Assembly: GCA_050516505.1 (NCBI GenBank)
Contig: CP191518.1
Coordinates: forward strand, 620,001 to 684,000
Source of the DNA: Scandinavium ludwigii_A
Lineage (GTDB): Bacteria; Pseudomonadota; Gammaproteobacteria; Enterobacterales; Enterobacteriaceae
DNA length: 64,000 bases
Direction of reading: 5' to 3'
A model generated the notes under the pieces. The model was not told the origin of the DNA, ran no database searches, and saw only the letters and a list, made by a program, of their open reading frames with translations. The translations under genes and the position numbers were made by a program. Shown here in pieces: positions 18,260 through 25,609 of this stretch (its first letter is position 1; each line of letters opens with the position of its first letter).

Positions 18260-18877
18260 TTACGCCTTCAACATTCCCTTATCTTCCAAAAATGCGATGA
18301 TCGTCGCGAGTCCATCCCCGGCTTTGAGATTGGTGAACGTCCACGGGCGCTCGCCGCGCATCCGGTTGGTATCACGTTCCATCACTTCCAGCGACGCCCC
18401 CACGTACGGTGCGAGATCGGTTTTGTTGATCACCAGAAAATCAGATTTGGTGATCCCCGGTCCGCCTTTACGGGGGATCTTTTCCCCTTCGGCGACGTCA
18501 ATCACGTAAATCGTCAGGTCTGCCAGTTCCGGGCTGAAGGTCGCACTCAAGTTATCGCCGCCGCTTTCGACGAAAATCACGTCAAGATTGCCGAATTTCT
18601 CGCTTAATGCTTCCACTGCCGCGAGATTCATCGACGCGTCTTCGCGAATGGCGGTATGCGGGCAGCCGCCGGTTTCGACGCCGACAATGCGGTCCGGCTC
18701 CAGTGCGCCCGCCTCAGTGAGAATGCGCTGGTCTTCTTTGGTGTAGATGTCGTTAGTGACTACCGCCAGATGGTACGTGTCGCGCATCGCTTTACACAGC
18801 GCTTCCAGCAGCGCAGTTTTACCGGAACCGACCGGGCCGCCGACGCCAACACGCAGCGGATGTTTGTAACTTGCCAT
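18260..18877 (-). CDS. ureG: UreG, urease GTPase metallochaperone
   Basis: 205 residues of the SIMIBI GTPase family. The P-loop is GVGGPVGSGKT near the N-terminus. The metal-binding Cys-Pro-His (GGCPHTAIR) is in the centre, and NKTDL is the guanine motif. It delivers nickel and drives GTP-dependent activation of the urease apoenzyme with UreD and UreF. It is the last gene of ureDABCEFG and starts 9 bases after ureF. Confidence 0.98.
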   Translation of the reverse strand: MASYKHPLRVGVGGPVGSGKTALLEALCKAMRDTYHLAVVTNDIYTKEDQRILTEAGALEPDRIVGVETGGCPHTAIREDASMNLAAVEALSEKFGNLDVIFVESGGDNLSATFSPELADLTIYVIDVAEGEKIPRKGGPGITKSDFLVINKTDLAPYVGASLEVMERDTNRMRGERPWTFTNLKAGDGLATIIAFLEDKGMLKA

Positions 18878-18886
18878 ACCTTCTCC

Positions 18887-19561
18887 TCAGGAACGGAATA
18901 TGCGGGAATATTGGGTTTCGTGACGCGCCGAGGCGATAGCCGACAGTGGTGTCGCAGAACCCATATAGTCGTCAGGGCAGTTCAGCCCGCGGTCTACGCC
19001 TGCGGCGTACTGCTCGCAAAGCGACATAATCAATTTTTGTGCGGCCTGCTGGCCGAAAGGCACGAGCTTCACGCCTGCCATCACCGCGCTTTCAATCCAG
19101 CTGTAGCCGAGCGTCAGCGCCAGCTCTCGTAGCTCGATACCCCAACGCACCCCCAGCCACGCCATGCCACACAGCTGGCTCTGGTTGAACAGCCCGCGCC
19201 ATTCGGCAGGGCACGTCGGTTGCCAGTCGTACAGCAGGCGAGTAAATGCCTGGCCGCGATTGCGCTCTTCCTCGCGTAATTCACGCGTTTCCCGGCACGC
19301 CAATAACCATGCGGTCCAGTGCGTGGCGGCCTCTACGTCACTCTGCTCCCAGGCGTGATAAAGCCGGGCAAACAGGGGCAAGTCGACGTGGAAAAAACTC
19401 TGCTCCATCTGCTGCGTTTGCCAGTGAGCAAAGGCGGCGGTATCGGCAATCCAGCCTGCTTCCACCGCCCATTCCAGCCCTTGCGACCAGCTGTAGCCGC
19501 CCACTGGCAGGTTGCTGCTGGCCAGTTGTAATAATCGCAGCCGCTGTGTGGTGTCGGTCAT
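18887..19561 (-). CDS. ureF: UreF, urease accessory protein
   Basis: 224 residues, all-alpha UreF family (LLQLASSNLPVGGYSWSQGLE at the N-terminus; RHETQYSRIFRS at the C-terminus). It bridges UreD and UreG and gates GTP hydrolysis during nickel insertion. Its start overlaps the ureE stop by one base (TGATG), indicating translational coupling. Confidence 0.97.
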   Translation of the reverse strand: MTDTTQRLRLLQLASSNLPVGGYSWSQGLEWAVEAGWIADTAAFAHWQTQQMEQSFFHVDLPLFARLYHAWEQSDVEAATHWTAWLLACRETRELREEERNRGQAFTRLLYDWQPTCPAEWRGLFNQSQLCGMAWLGVRWGIELRELALTLGYSWIESAVMAGVKLVPFGQQAAQKLIMSLCEQYAAGVDRGLNCPDDYMGSATPLSAIASARHETQYSRIFRS

Positions 19562-20034
19562 CAGTGGCTGTGCGAATGCGCATGAGAATGGTGATGATGC
19601 CCCTGCGCTTCACTGGTATACGCCCCGGCTTCCGGTTCGAACGGCAAATGGGCAAAGGTCACGGTCAGACCAAACTGGCGCAGCATATCGTCAAGCACGT
19701 GGTCGTGATGAAAACGCAGTTCGCCGGGCATGATTTGCAGCGGCACGTGACGGTTGCCGAGGTGATAACAGGCTTTGGCAAGCTGGAAGGGGTCATCGCA
19801 GCGCACCACCGACACACCTTCATCGGCAGCAATCACTTCGATACATTCGCTGCCATCTTCGCAGGCCAGGATATCCCCGCCGCGCAGTAGCAGGCCTCGA
19901 GGCAGCATCAGTCCGGCTTCACGCCCGTCACTGAGCGTCACTTTGGCGCGGCTTTTGACCCGCACATCAATTGGCAGCGTGACGCTGGCAGTCAGTTGAT
20001 GGGCGTGATCGACACGCTGAGTCAGATACAGCAT
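19561..20034 (-). CDS. ureE: UreE, urease nickel metallochaperone
   Basis: 157 residues. The N-terminal peptide-binding domain (RVDHAHQLTASVTLPIDVRVKSRAKV) is followed by the metal-binding domain with GNRHVP and HDHVLDDMLRQFGL. A histidine-rich tail (GHHHHSHAHSHSH) is typical of Klebsiella UreE and sequesters extra Ni(II). It supplies nickel to UreG. Confidence 0.98.
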   Translation of the reverse strand: MLYLTQRVDHAHQLTASVTLPIDVRVKSRAKVTLSDGREAGLMLPRGLLLRGGDILACEDGSECIEVIAADEGVSVVRCDDPFQLAKACYHLGNRHVPLQIMPGELRFHHDHVLDDMLRQFGLTVTFAHLPFEPEAGAYTSEAQGHHHHSHAHSHSH

Positions 20035-20043
20035 CGTTACTCC

Positions 20044-21747
20044 TTAAAACAGAAAATAGCGTTGCGCCATCGGCAGCACGTCCGCTGGCTCGCTGGTTAT
20101 CAGTTTTCCGTCGATCCGCACTTCATAGGTCTGGGCATCGACGGTGATATTGGGTTGTAGGCTGTTGTGGATCATGTCGGCTTTTTTTACGGTCCGGCAG
20201 CCTTTCACCACCGCCATCTGGCTCTTCAGTCCTAACTGCTGCGGCACGTTGTTATCGAGTGCCGCCTGGGAAAGAAACGTCAGGCGGCAGTGATGGCGAG
20301 CCGCGCCGAGCGAGCCGAACATCGGCCGATAGTGCACGGGCTGCGGCGTAGGTATTGAGGCGTTGATGTCGCCCATCGGGGCCATCACAATCATCCCGCC
20401 TTTGACGATAGCGGCGGGTTTCACGCCGAAGAAGGCCGGCGACCACAGCACCAGATCCGCCATTTTTCCGGCTTCAATGGAACCGACTTCATGCGCAATG
20501 CCGTGGGTCAGCGCTGGGTTAATGGTGTATTTGGCGATATAGCGCTTCACGCGAAAGTTATCGTTATCACCCTGTTCCTCGTCTAGCGCGCCGCGCTGCA
20601 CCTTCATTCGGTGCGCCACCTGCCAGGTGCGTAAAATTACCTCGCCCACGCGGCCCATTGCCTGAGAATCGGATGAGGTCAGGGAAAAGGCACCGAGATC
20701 GTGCAGCACATCTTCGGCGGCGATGGTTTCTCGACGAATACGCGATTCAGCGAAGGCCACATCTTCGGCGATATCCGGCGACAGATGATGGCAGACCATC
20801 AGCATATCCAGATGTTCGTCGATGGTGTTAACTGTGTAAGGCAGCGTCGGGTTAGTGGAGGAAGGCAGAATATTCGGATGCGCACAGGCAGTGATGATGT
20901 CCGGCGCATGGCCGCCACCCGCGCCTTCGGTATGAAACGTGTGGATGGTCCGGTCGCCAATCGCCGCCAGGGTGTCTTCGACAAAACCGGATTCGTTCAG
21001 CGTATCGCTATGCAGCGCCACCTGAATGTCCATCTCCTCGGCAACGGTCAGCGAGCAGTTGATGGCGGCGGGCGTTGCGCCCCAATCTTCATGAATTTTG
21101 AGGCCGATAACGCCTGCCACTACCTGTTCTTTCAACGCTTGCGGATTCGAGCCGTTACCTTTGCCGAGCAGACCGATATTCACTGGCAGGCTGTCGATAG
21201 CCTGTAGCATCCGGCTGATATACCACGGCCCGGGTGTACAAGTGGTGGCGTTGGTGCCTGCGGCCGGGCCTGTGCCACCACCGATCATGGTAGTCACGCC
21301 GGAGACCAGCGCTTCTTCCGCCTGCTGCGGGCAAATCCAGTGAATGTGGGTGTCGACGCCACCTGCGGTGACTATTTTACCTTCGGCGGCGATCACTTCG
21401 GTCCCGACGCCGATCGGGATCGTGACGTTAGGCTGAATATCCGGATTACCGGCCTTACCGACGGCGAAGATCCGCCCGTTTTTCACCCCGATATCCGCTT
21501 TAACGATCCCCCAGTGATCGACGATTAGCGCGTTGGTTAGCACCAAATCGACACAATCTTCCCCGATCATTTGCCCCTGGCCCATGCCATCGCGAATAAC
21601 TTTGCCACCGCCGAATTTAACCTCTTCACCGTAGGTGGTGAAGTCATCTTCCACTTCAATCCACAGGCAAGTATCGGCCAAGCGAACTTTATCGCCCGTG
21701 GTGGGGCCAAACATGTCGGCATACGCCTGACGGGAAATCTCGGTCAT
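20044..21747 (-). CDS. ureC: UreC, urease alpha (catalytic) subunit
   Basis: 567 residues, the exact length of Klebsiella aerogenes UreC. Nickel ligands are visible: THIHW, the carbamylated lysine in GLKIHEDWG, and HTFHTEGAGGGHAPD. The mobile flap MVCHHLSPDIAEDVAFAESRIR holds the catalytic histidine. It hydrolyses urea to ammonia and carbamate in the cytoplasm. Its start overlaps the ureB stop by four bases (ATGA). Confidence 0.99.
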   Translation of the reverse strand: MTEISRQAYADMFGPTTGDKVRLADTCLWIEVEDDFTTYGEEVKFGGGKVIRDGMGQGQMIGEDCVDLVLTNALIVDHWGIVKADIGVKNGRIFAVGKAGNPDIQPNVTIPIGVGTEVIAAEGKIVTAGGVDTHIHWICPQQAEEALVSGVTTMIGGGTGPAAGTNATTCTPGPWYISRMLQAIDSLPVNIGLLGKGNGSNPQALKEQVVAGVIGLKIHEDWGATPAAINCSLTVAEEMDIQVALHSDTLNESGFVEDTLAAIGDRTIHTFHTEGAGGGHAPDIITACAHPNILPSSTNPTLPYTVNTIDEHLDMLMVCHHLSPDIAEDVAFAESRIRRETIAAEDVLHDLGAFSLTSSDSQAMGRVGEVILRTWQVAHRMKVQRGALDEEQGDNDNFRVKRYIAKYTINPALTHGIAHEVGSIEAGKMADLVLWSPAFFGVKPAAIVKGGMIVMAPMGDINASIPTPQPVHYRPMFGSLGAARHHCRLTFLSQAALDNNVPQQLGLKSQMAVVKGCRTVKKADMIHNSLQPNITVDAQTYEVRIDGKLITSEPADVLPMAQRYFLF

Positions 21748-22061
21748 GGTTTTGTCTCCAGTTCACCCATCACCTCGCCACGAAAGCCGAAAATGCGCTT
21801 ATCACCTGCAACTGCCACCAGTTCGACTTCGCGTTTTTGGCCCGGCTCAAAGCGTACAGCGGTGCCAGCCGCAATGTTCAGACGAAAGCCTTTACACGCT
21901 TCCCGGTCGAATTTCAGCGCTGGGTTCACTTCGTAAAAGTGATAATGCGAGCCTACCTGGATCGGGCGGTCACCGTGGTTTTCAACGATCGTTTTACGTA
22001 TTTCGCGGCCCACGTTCAGCGCGATGTTGCCGTTCTGAATCTTATATTCACCGGGGATCAT
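21744..22061 (-). CDS. ureB: UreB, urease beta subunit
   Basis: 105 residues. MIPGEYKIQNGNIALNVGRE and the GSHYHFYEVNPALKFDRE segment are the family signature. It is a separate subunit, as in enterobacteria, rather than fused to UreA as in Helicobacter. It forms part of the (UreABC)3 trimer and anchors the UreD-UreF docking surface. Confidence 0.98.
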   Translation of the reverse strand: MIPGEYKIQNGNIALNVGREIRKTIVENHGDRPIQVGSHYHFYEVNPALKFDREACKGFRLNIAAGTAVRFEPGQKREVELVAVAGDKRIFGFRGEVMGELETKP

Positions 22062-22070
22062 GGCATGCCC

Positions 22071-22373
22071 TCAGCGTATCGGGTTGTGTAGGGTGACCAG
22101 TTTGGAGCCATCAGGAAATGTAGCCTCCACCTGAATATCCGGGATCATCTCCGGCACGCCTTCCATGACCTGCTCGCGGATCAGCACGTGGCGGCCATCT
22201 TCCATCAGCGTCGCCACGCTTTTTCCATCGCGCGCGCCTTCCATGACGAAAGCGCTAATCAGCGCCACCGATTCGGGATAATTGAGTTTCACGCCGCGGG
22301 CGAGGCGACGTTCCGCCACCAGGGCCGCGGTAAACAGCAGCAGCTTGTCTTTTTCTCTGGGCGTAAGTTCCAT
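22071..22373 (-). CDS. ureA: UreA, urease gamma subunit
   Basis: 100 residues beginning MELTPREKDKLLLFTAALVAERR and ending HNPIR, the standard enterobacterial gamma subunit. It packs on UreB and UreC in the trimer. It starts 9 bases after ureD, within the operon. Confidence 0.98.
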   Translation of the reverse strand: MELTPREKDKLLLFTAALVAERRLARGVKLNYPESVALISAFVMEGARDGKSVATLMEDGRHVLIREQVMEGVPEMIPDIQVEATFPDGSKLVTLHNPIR

Positions 22374-22382
22374 AGCGTTCTC

Positions 22383-23207
22383 TCAGGTCAGCCAGATTCG
22401 GGGGAGTAAAGGGGGTTTGTTCAGCAGCTGTGGGCGCAGCGCCTGCCAGATTTCACGCATCGCGCGCTGGCAAATCAGGTTATCGTGCGATAAAAAGCGC
22501 ACCGCCAGCAGGCCGTCGACAAGCGTGGCGCCGGCGAAAGCATCGAGCGGCGTGAGCGACTCGCGCACCTCATCGAGCAGGGTTTCATCAGTCGGATAAA
22601 ACAGCAGGGTGCCAATCCACGGCTTTTCTGCCACGGCGCTCAGGTCGCCATCAGCCAGATGCAGGCGCTCAATCAGTAGGGGCGAACCGTTCTTCCAGAC
22701 TTCAAGCCGGCTGGTTATGTCGCCGTGACTGAATGTCTCTTCGATCACCGGTCGTCCCAGGCAATACAATTCCCAGGCCAGCAGGCGTGCGCCTTCCTGT
22801 AAATGAAAGACACTGTGTAGCGTGGCCTTCGCGCCGGGAAAAAAGAGGGTGTCCTGCGGTAACCATTCAAGAATGGCGTTTTCTGCCACCTGAAAATGCT
22901 GGCTCAGCCGCGCCTGCGGGCCGTGGCTCCGATAAAACTTGCTGGCACCGGGCATGGTGATAAGCGTGTGGGTATGGGGTTCGAGGGTCACGCTGATATC
23001 CAGCGTATCGCCGCCGACAATCCCGGCAGGCGGGTGCAGCAGATAAAGATGGCAGGTAGCGCCTTCGGGATAGAAAGGGCGTTGCACGGTCAATGGACCA
23101 GAATGACGTGCGGAGGCCAGCACCGTTTTTTCCGGCGTGTGGCAAAACCGCAGGGCAAGCGTGGCGTGCCAACCCGTTTTCTCACTCTCCCGTTCTGCGC
23201 CAGACAC
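22383..23207 (-). CDS. ureD: UreD (UreH), urease accessory scaffold
   Basis: 274 residues. LHPPAGIVGGDTLDI and the TMPGASKFYRS segment are UreD signatures. It binds apo-urease and provides the path for nickel entry. It is the promoter-proximal gene. In Klebsiella the operon is activated by the nitrogen regulator NAC; on the reverse strand an ATA-N6-TCCTAT sequence at 23279-23293 differs by one base from the NAC-type pattern, so nitrogen control is possible but unproven. No nickel or urea transporter gene adjoins the operon. Confidence 0.95.
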   Translation of the reverse strand: MSGAERESEKTGWHATLALRFCHTPEKTVLASARHSGPLTVQRPFYPEGATCHLYLLHPPAGIVGGDTLDISVTLEPHTHTLITMPGASKFYRSHGPQARLSQHFQVAENAILEWLPQDTLFFPGAKATLHSVFHLQEGARLLAWELYCLGRPVIEETFSHGDITSRLEVWKNGSPLLIERLHLADGDLSAVAEKPWIGTLLFYPTDETLLDEVRESLTPLDAFAGATLVDGLLAVRFLSHDNLICQRAMREIWQALRPQLLNKPPLLPRIWLT

Positions 23208-23320
23208 AGTGGCACCCCTGCAATTGCGTGATTAATCAGACGCTAAAGAGTATGGATCAGCCGGGGAATTTCGCGGTCATAGGAAACGCTTATGTTGTCA
23301 GGGAAATGTAATGATTAATG

Positions 23321-23343
23321 TCGCCGCCCGAACGGCGGCGAAA
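23321..23343 (-). terminator. Hairpin after plsY
   Basis: On the reverse strand CGCCGCC and GGCGGCG pair around a short loop, immediately downstream of the plsY stop. The tail is weak in T, so efficiency is uncertain; it separates plsY from the urease operon on the same strand. Confidence 0.5.
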
Positions 23344-23349
23344 GAAGGG

Positions 23350-23964
23350 CTAATTCTGCGTTTTTTTCTTCCGCTTCAGACGTGACCAGATTTTGGTTTC
23401 CTGACGACGCCATAAACGCTGGATATTATCGTGGTGGCGCAGCAGGATCAGGCAGGAAAGCATCGACACAGGGAAGGTGTATTGCGGTTTGAACCACCAG
23501 ACATAAAACGGCGCCACCAGCGCGCTGACGATTGCCCCCAGCGACGAGTAGCCGCTCAGCAAAATCGTCAGCAGCCAGGTGCCGGCCATCACGCCGGTGA
23601 GGTCGAGGCCGATCGGAGCAATCGCCCCGAAGGCGGTGGCTACGCCTTTTCCGCCGCGAAAACCGAAAAATACCGGCCAGATGTGACCGATGCAGGCCGC
23701 GATACCGACGAGGCCGAGCCAGAACGGGGTGAAACCCAACGCCCAGGCACCCCAGGTCGGCAACATGCCTTTAAGGATGTCGAAGATCAGTACAGCTACG
23801 GCTGCTCCCTTACCGCCAATTCGTAAAACGTTGGTCGCTCCGGGATTGCCGGAACCGCTCACTCGTGGGTCAGGCAGACCTGCGAGGCGGCAGACCAGAA
23901 TGGCGCTGGAAATTGAGCCGCAAAGATAGGCGAGAAGAACCATTCCAGGCTCGATTGCACTCAT
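23350..23964 (-). CDS. plsY: PlsY, glycerol-3-phosphate acyltransferase
   Basis: The start was set at the ATG at 23964 (204 residues, E. coli 205), because an in-frame upstream extension to 24054 has no family match. Multi-pass membrane protein with the acyl-phosphate acyltransferase motifs SGSGNPGATNVLR and GHIWPVFFGFRGGKGVAT. It acylates glycerol-3-phosphate using acyl-phosphate. It is divergent from folB, as in E. coli. Confidence 0.97.
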   Translation of the reverse strand: MSAIEPGMVLLAYLCGSISSAILVCRLAGLPDPRVSGSGNPGATNVLRIGGKGAAVAVLIFDILKGMLPTWGAWALGFTPFWLGLVGIAACIGHIWPVFFGFRGGKGVATAFGAIAPIGLDLTGVMAGTWLLTILLSGYSSLGAIVSALVAPFYVWWFKPQYTFPVSMLSCLILLRHHDNIQRLWRRQETKIWSRLKRKKKTQN

Positions 23965-24071
23965 AACGCTGTTCCGTTTTGAAAATGTATCGGTATTCTC
24001 TTCATCTGTGGATAATACGCATATTTTGTCGGAAGTGGTATCCGGCACGGACAAAAAGCAGGCAGGGCGTG

Positions 24072-24434
24072 ATGGATATTGTATTTATAGAGCAACTTTC
24101 GGTCATCACCACAATCGGTGTTTACGACTGGGAACAGACCATCGAACAGAAGTTGGTGTTCGATATCGAAATGGCGTGGGACAACCGTAAATCCGCCGCC
24201 AGCGATGATGTGAGTGATTGTCTGAGCTACGCCGATATTAGCGAAGCGGTCATTGCGCATGTTGAAGGGGGACGGTTCGCGCTAGTGGAACGCGTGGCGG
24301 AGGAAGTGGCTGAAATCCTCCTGACACGCTTTAACTCGCCGTGGGTACGCATCAAACTCAGCAAACCAGGCGCCGTGGCGCGCGCTGCCAACGTTGGAGT
24401 CATCATTGAGCGTGGCGCTAATCCGAAAGCGTAA
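24072..24434 (+). CDS. folB: FolB, dihydroneopterin aldolase
   Basis: The start was set at the ATG at 24072 (120 residues), equivalent to the E. coli start MDIVFIEQL; a frame opening at 23979 is longer than the family. Motifs are IGVYDWEQTIEQKL, the catalytic region CLSYADI, and KPGAVARAANVGVIIERG. It converts dihydroneopterin to hydroxymethyldihydropterin and glycolaldehyde in folate synthesis. Confidence 0.97.
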   Translation: MDIVFIEQLSVITTIGVYDWEQTIEQKLVFDIEMAWDNRKSAASDDVSDCLSYADISEAVIAHVEGGRFALVERVAEEVAEILLTRFNSPWVRIKLSKPGAVARAANVGVIIERGANPKA

Positions 24435-24532
24435 GAATAGGTTCATCCGGATTAAACGAAACGCGGATACATATGTCTTAAAGCTGGATTCAATTTTCAG
24501 CTTCTTTTTTTCTATTATTTAAGGGTTTATTA

Positions 24533-25354
24533 ATGAGCGATATGCACTCGCTGCTGATAGCGGCCATCTTGGGTGTTGTCGAAGGACTGACGGAGTTTTT
24601 ACCCGTATCCAGCACCGGCCACATGATTATCGTTGGCCACTTGCTGGGCTTCGAAGGTGAAACGGCGAATACGTTTGAGGTGGTCATCCAGTTAGGGTCG
24701 ATCCTTGCGGTGGTGGTGATGTTCTGGCGTCGTCTGTTTGGCCTGATCGGCATTCATTTTGGTCGTTCGCCGGTCCATGAAGGAGAAGGCTCCGGGCGTC
24801 TGTCGCTCATTCACGTGCTGCTGGCGATGTTCCCGGCGGTGGTGCTGGGACTGGTGTTACACGATCTGATCAAATCGTTATTCAATCCGATTAACGTGAT
24901 GTATGCGCTGATTGTCGGTGGCGTGCTGTTGATTATTGCTGAAGTGTGTAAACCGAAAGAGCCGCGTACTGTAGGTCTGGATGACATGACCTATCTTCAG
25001 GCGTTTCTGGTGGGCTGCTTCCAGTGTCTGGCGCTGTGGCCGGGTTTCTCTCGTTCAGGTTCAACCATTGCGGGTGGAATGCTGTTAGGCATAAGCCGTT
25101 ATGCTGCAGCGGAGTTTTCCTTCCTGCTGGCAGTCCCGATGATGATGGGTGCCACGGCGCTTGATCTGTATAAAAGCATCGGTTTTCTGACCAGCTCCGA
25201 CATTCCGATGTTTGCCGTGGGCTTTGTGTCGGCGTTTGTGGTTGCGCTGATCGCAATTAAAGCGTTCCTGCACATTATTAAGCGCATCACGTTTATTCCT
25301 TTTGCGATCTATCGGTTTATCGTTGCTGCTGCTGTATACGCGGTCTTCATGTAA
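24533..25354 (+). CDS. uppP: UppP (BacA), undecaprenyl-diphosphate phosphatase
   Basis: 273 residues with about eight membrane helices. The two active-site motifs are EGLTEFLPVSSTGH near the N-terminus and WPGFSRSGSTIAGG near residue 170. It recycles the undecaprenyl carrier for peptidoglycan and O-antigen synthesis and confers bacitracin tolerance. A strong terminator follows at 25375. Confidence 0.98.
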   Translation: MSDMHSLLIAAILGVVEGLTEFLPVSSTGHMIIVGHLLGFEGETANTFEVVIQLGSILAVVVMFWRRLFGLIGIHFGRSPVHEGEGSGRLSLIHVLLAMFPAVVLGLVLHDLIKSLFNPINVMYALIVGGVLLIIAEVCKPKEPRTVGLDDMTYLQAFLVGCFQCLALWPGFSRSGSTIAGGMLLGISRYAAAEFSFLLAVPMMMGATALDLYKSIGFLTSSDIPMFAVGFVSAFVVALIAIKAFLHIIKRITFIPFAIYRFIVAAAVYAVFM

Positions 25355-25374
25355 CGCCTGGAATATCAGCATCA

Positions 25375-25401
25375 AAAAAACCTCGCATAGCGAGGTTTTT
25401 T
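25375..25401 (+). terminator. Terminator after uppP
   Basis: AAAAAACCTCGC, loop ATA, GCGAGGTTTTTT: a classical strong intrinsic terminator. The 208 bases beyond it, before the chitinase, are AT-rich and presumably hold the chitinase promoter. Confidence 0.9.
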
Positions 25402-25609
25402 ATTTATAGCATTCTTCACGTGAATGAATTAATGATCATATATATAAATTTATAGCTTTTGTTATATAATTCAAACAAATGAGTTGGGTTTGCAATTCAA
25501 ATTAAGTTATTAAGTATTTGGGGATCCGCGTAAATGCTACGGTGAGGCGCGTTTTTTTGAATGTATCTCACATTTATTCGAAATTTATGGACAAGTTCGG
25601 AGCATATTT

